From AWTP1-13 sp035550075 (lineage in GTDB: Bacteria > Pseudomonadota > Alphaproteobacteria > Rhizobiales > Hyphomicrobiaceae), in contig DASZQG010000014.1 of NCBI GenBank assembly GCA_035550075.1, positions 1 to 8,197 on the forward strand: DNA of 8,197 nucleotides, given 5' to 3'. A model generated the notes under the pieces. It searched no databases, was not told where the DNA came from, and was given only the letters and a program-made list of their open reading frames with translations. Both the position numbers and the translations under genes were made by a program. Positions 6,653 through 8,197 of the stretch are shown here, one piece after another (positions within the stretch are counted from its first letter, which is position 1; each line of letters begins with the position of its first letter).

Positions 6653-7399
6653 ATGCGGACAGGCGGCAGTGAGCTATGGCTGGTCGATCTCGATCTCGCC
6701 GCGCCGGTGTTGCGCGAGCTCGAGTCCGATTTGAAACTGCTGGGCCCGGCCGACATTGCCCGCGCACAGCGGCTGAATGATCCGCGCGAGCGCCGCCGCC
6801 GTATCGCCGCGTATACCGCCCTGCGCATCGTTCTCGATCGTGTGCTGGGCTCCGGCATCCGCGGCAGGGATTTCGTGCGGACGCCGAGCGGCAAGCCACG
6901 ATGGGAGAGAACCCAGGTGGACTTCAGCCTCGCCCATTCCGGCGGCCTGGCTCTCATCGGCCTCGACAGGCGCCACCCCATCGGCGTCGACCTGGAAGCG
7001 CCGCGCGCGGCAAAGCCACCGCAGAGCGCGCGGGAGAAAATCATGGCCGCAGCGCGGGGCCTCGCACGCAAGCCGGTTCCCGGCAGCAACCCCGGTGACG
7101 GCGACCCCGCCTTCGTGCAGGCCTGGTCGCGTCTTGAAGCCTTTGCCAAGGTGCGCGGCGACGGCCTTGCCAGGACCCTCGCAGCCCTGGGCGTGCGCGG
7201 CACCCGGGGAAGGCAAAAGCCAGTCCCGGCAGAGATCGAAAGCATCGCCCGTCAGAACGCGCGCCAGGCCGGCGTCCGCGTGCATGATCTGAGCCTGCCG
7301 CGTGGCTATTGCGGCGCCATCGCTTGCGCCGGGCCACCGCCGCGCGTCCGGCCGCTGCCCACGGGACGCGACACGCTGCACCGCCTTCTCCGCCGGTGA
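6653..7399 (+). CDS. Sfp-type 4'-phosphopantetheinyl transferase
   Basis: Transfers the phosphopantetheine arm of coenzyme A to a serine of carrier proteins (ACP, PCP), turning apo into holo forms. The 248 residues carry the superfamily motifs in order: GKPRW (80-84), VDFSLAHSGGLALIGL (89-104), IGVDLE (110-115; Asp113 and Glu115 as Mg2+ ligands) and WSRLEAFAK (158-166; Glu162 and Lys166). A final LPRGYCGAIA resembles the Sfp C-terminal LP-x-GY strand. In the W-x-x-K-E motif Lys is replaced by Leu161, but the catalytic Glu and Lys remain. The length is that of the two-lobed Sfp class, not the roughly 120-residue AcpS class. ATG 6653 follows an AAAGGGA sequence at about 15 bases, a rather distant ribosome site. 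Its position after plsX-fabH suggests a role with fatty-acid ACP or a secondary carrier protein; the partner is unknown. Confidence 0.85.
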   Translation: MRTGGSELWLVDLDLAAPVLRELESDLKLLGPADIARAQRLNDPRERRRRIAAYTALRIVLDRVLGSGIRGRDFVRTPSGKPRWERTQVDFSLAHSGGLALIGLDRRHPIGVDLEAPRAAKPPQSAREKIMAAARGLARKPVPGSNPGDGDPAFVQAWSRLEAFAKVRGDGLARTLAALGVRGTRGRQKPVPAEIESIARQNARQAGVRVHDLSLPRGYCGAIACAGPPPRVRPLPTGRDTLHRLLRR

Positions 7400-7431
7400 A
7401 GACCTGAGGTGTCGCGGAAACGGCTCTCCGG

Positions 7432-7460
7432 TTGACCACGGGCCAGCAAGCGGGCAGAAC
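7432..7460 (+). promoter_or_regulatory. Possible promoter of tRNA-Pro
   Basis: TTGACC (7432-7437), 17 bases, CAGAAC (7455-7460). The -35 box is strong (five of six) and the -10 weak (three of six). It ends ten bases before the mature tRNA 5' end, which is the expected geometry for a tRNA promoter. Confidence 0.4.
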
Positions 7461-7470
7461 ATGGCCAACT

Positions 7471-7548
7471 CGGAGCGTAGCGCAGCCTGGTTAGCGCACC
7501 AGTCTGGGGGACTGGGGGTCGGGAGTTCAAATCTCCCCGCTCCGACCA
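7471..7548 (+). tRNA. tRNA-Pro, anticodon GGG
   Basis: The full cloverleaf can be folded by eye. The acceptor stem CGGAGCG (7471-7477) pairs perfectly with CGCTCCG (7538-7544). The D stem is GCGC/GCGC, with GG in its loop. The anticodon stem CCAGT/ACTGG encloses the loop CTGGGGG, with anticodon GGG at 7506-7508 reading CCC and CCU. The T arm is GGGAG-TTCAAAT-CTCCC. The discriminator is A and the terminal CCA is encoded (7546-7548). It follows the phosphopantetheinyl transferase gene by 71 bases, and a terminator follows it. tRNA genes are frequent insertion points for mobile elements, and the sequence after it changes character. Confidence 0.97.
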
Positions 7549-7574
7549 ACACTCAGCTCAAATGATCGGAAACT

Positions 7575-7599
7575 CCCTCGCTTCGGCAGGGTTTCTTCT
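7575..7599 (+). terminator. Intrinsic terminator after tRNA-Pro
   Basis: CCCT (7575-7578), one bulged C, GC, loop TTCG, GC, AGGG (7588-7591), then TTTCTTCT. The TTCG loop closed by C-G is the very stable tetraloop type. The outer GAAA (7569-7572) can also pair with TTTC (7592-7595). It lies 26 bases after the tRNA. Confidence 0.7.
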
Positions 7600-7602
7600 A
7601 GC

Positions 7603-7633
7603 TTGATCGTGGTAGGCCGCATCACCATATAAG
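7603..7633 (+). promoter_or_regulatory. Possible promoter of the small ORF after the tRNA
   Basis: TTGATC (7603-7608) and TATAAG (7628-7633) are separated by 19 bases. The -10 box matches five of six consensus positions and the -35 box four of six, but the spacing is long by two. It is placed directly before the hairpin and ribosome site of the small ORF, so transcription would start close to the hairpin. Confidence 0.4.
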
Positions 7634-7634
7634 G

Positions 7635-7660
7635 TGCGCCCGGGTATGTTGTCGGGCGCA
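7635..7660 (+). promoter_or_regulatory. Perfect 8-bp hairpin in the leader of the small ORF
   Basis: TGCGCCCG (7635-7642) and CGGGCGCA (7653-7660) are exact reverse complements around a ten-base loop. No T run follows; five bases later the Shine-Dalgarno sequence begins. It is therefore more likely a 5'-leader structure or a protein-binding palindrome than a terminator. Confidence 0.5.
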
Positions 7661-7664
7661 ACAG

Positions 7665-7713
7665 AAAGGAGGTGTGCTATGTGGCTTCTGCTGAAGCTAC
7701 TCAAGCATCCTCC
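7665..7713 (+). promoter_or_regulatory. Perfect Shine-Dalgarno sequence able to fold into its own coding start
   Basis: AAAGGAGG (7665-7672) is followed six bases later by ATG 7679. GGAGG (7668-7672) can pair with CCTCC (7709-7713), and TGCT (7675-7678) with AGCA (7704-7707). An inner hairpin GCTTC-TGCT-GAAGC (7684-7697) holds the loop. This fold would hide both the ribosome site and the start codon, suggesting control of translation. The structure is read by eye and no energy was calculated. Confidence 0.45.
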
Positions 7714-7834
7714 CGAAAACTCTGTCCTCCGTGAAAATCGGAACGTCACCCATATCGCAAAAGTAAACCATACGAGACAGAGTGCCTCCCCAAGGGTGCG
7801 CAGACAGAGCGCAGGGGGTTATTGGCCGCGATAG
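7679..7834 (+). CDS. Small hypothetical protein of 51 residues
   Basis: The family is not recognised. The reading frame runs from ATG 7679 to TAG 7832-7834 and is preceded by the best Shine-Dalgarno sequence in the window. The product begins with a hydrophobic, amphipathic-looking MWLLLKLLKHPPE and continues with a basic, polar tail. RQSA occurs twice, nine codons apart (bases 7775-7786 and 7802-7813), with the Ser and Ala codons differing only at third positions. Codon use is less GC-rich at third positions than in the genes before the tRNA. The frame is open further upstream to an ATG at 7634, but that start has no ribosome site and lies across the hairpin. It is flanked by its own promoter-like sequence and terminator, like an independent cassette. 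It could instead be part of a non-coding RNA. Confidence 0.45.
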   Translation: MWLLLKLLKHPPENSVLRENRNVTHIAKVNHTRQSASPRVRRQSAGGYWPR

Positions 7835-7858
7835 AAAAGACCTGATCTGTCTAAAGGC

Positions 7859-7880
7859 AAGCCCCGCTTCGGCGGGGCTT
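7859..7880. terminator. GC-rich TTCG-loop terminator between convergent units
   Basis: AAGCCCCGC (7859-7867), loop TTCG, GCGGGGCTT (7872-7880): a perfect 9-bp stem with a stable tetraloop. The T tract on the plus strand is short (CTTTCGCTT). It lies 24 bases after the small ORF and ends five bases before the minus-strand helix-turn-helix remnant, so it probably ends transcription from both sides. Confidence 0.75.
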
Positions 7881-7884
7881 TCGC

Positions 7885-8178
7885 TTACTGGTGTGGGTCG
7901 GCGGTTTCCAGGATATTCAGAGTGGAGACGGTGAGACCTCCGCTCTCCCCTCGATAGAGATAATCGAGAGTGACGTTAAACTCGTCGCAGATCACGAGAG
8001 CGCTTTGCAGGCCAAGATGCCTGTACCTGGTGAGCCAGCCACTTATTGCACCCTACATGTCTCCGATCCGGTCGGCAAGTTGCTGCTGAGTTAATCCGTA
8101 TGCGCGCTTGATTGCGCCCAGCCGGTTGCCGATGGCTGCCGGGCTTGTGCTGTCTTGCAGATGATTCGGGACTGCCAT
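7885..8178 (-). pseudogene. Cro/CI (XRE)-type helix-turn-helix regulator split by an in-frame amber codon
   Basis: Reading the minus strand from ATG 8178 gives 41 codons with a recognisable XRE start: IGNRLGAIKRAYGLTQQQLADRIGDM, in which LTQQQLADRIG is the first part of the DNA-binding motif. Codon 42 is TAG (8055-8053). The same frame then continues without a shift: GAISGWLTRYRHLGLQSAL, then VICDEFNVTLDYLYRGESGG, ending at TAA 7885-7887. The second half matches the usual XRE ending, where a GAIS-x-W helix is followed by a ...CDEF-x-VTLD-x-LYRG stretch. The stop thus falls at the turn/recognition helix and would destroy DNA binding. The usual W-E-x-G motif is WLTRY here, another sign of decay. 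An intact copy would be about 97 residues, typical of small prophage or island regulators. No clear Shine-Dalgarno sequence is seen in the 19 bases available upstream. Confidence 0.75.
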
Positions 8179-8197
8179 GACTGGAAAATATATCCCG

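Noticed and set aside
6674..7552. 292-codon minus-strand frame opposite the phosphopantetheinyl transferase gene and running through the tRNA
   Set aside because: The plus-strand frame carries all Sfp motifs in order and the minus frame crosses the tRNA gene, so it is a shadow.
7558..7749. 63-codon minus-strand frame over the small ORF
   Set aside because: It crosses the tRNA terminator and has no convincing ribosome site; the plus-strand frame has a perfect one.
7891..8094. 67-codon plus-strand frame after the terminator
   Set aside because: It is antisense to the XRE remnant, which has recognisable family sequence; it has no ribosome site and no motif.
1..8197. CRISPR array, insertion sequence or transposase
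   Set aside because: No regularly spaced repeats, no terminal inverted repeats with a transposase frame, and no cas-like or integrase-like product were seen.

Overview
The window is GC-rich, tightly packed bacterial chromosome, most likely from an alphaproteobacterium of the Rhizobiales/Rhodospirillales type. The evidence is gene content and order: an H+-pyrophosphatase, a BamE lipoprotein, an alphaproteobacterial-type ubiquinol-cytochrome c chaperone, YceD/DUF177, plsX, fabH, ihfA, a MerR-family regulator, then tRNA-Pro. I recall this order from many alphaproteobacterial chromosomes; no database search was run.

Layout. Positions 1-1566 hold the C-terminal three quarters of hppA, with the start outside the window. 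A strong hairpin in the short convergent gap separates it from bamE on the minus strand (1639-2163). From there all clear genes point right: the chaperone (2257-2802), yceD (2823-3368), a 169-base gap, plsX (3538-4578), fabH (4617-5594), a promoter-bearing gap, ihfA (5701-6018), the MerR-family gene (6082-6549), an Sfp-type phosphopantetheinyl transferase (6653-7399) and tRNA-Pro(GGG) (7471-7548). A terminator follows the tRNA.

Functionally the middle is a lipid-synthesis block. PlsX makes acyl-phosphate for phospholipid synthesis, FabH starts fatty-acid elongation on malonyl-ACP, and the phosphopantetheinyl transferase arms carrier proteins of the ACP type. HppA, BamE and the cytochrome bc1 assembly factor are all envelope or bioenergetic genes. 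IHF-alpha and the MerR protein are DNA-binding regulators.

The last 600 bases, after the tRNA, look different: lower GC, no long gene, and accessory in character. They contain a compact unit made of a promoter-like sequence, a perfect 8-bp hairpin, a perfect Shine-Dalgarno sequence that can fold against the start of the following reading frame, a 51-codon ORF and a GC-rich TTCG terminator. Beyond it, on the minus strand, lies a Cro/CI-type helix-turn-helix gene split by an in-frame amber codon, apparently a decayed regulator. The best candidates for something undescribed are this unit and an in-frame A-AAA-AAG slippery heptamer in the MerR-family gene. Nothing here amounts to a demonstrated new system.
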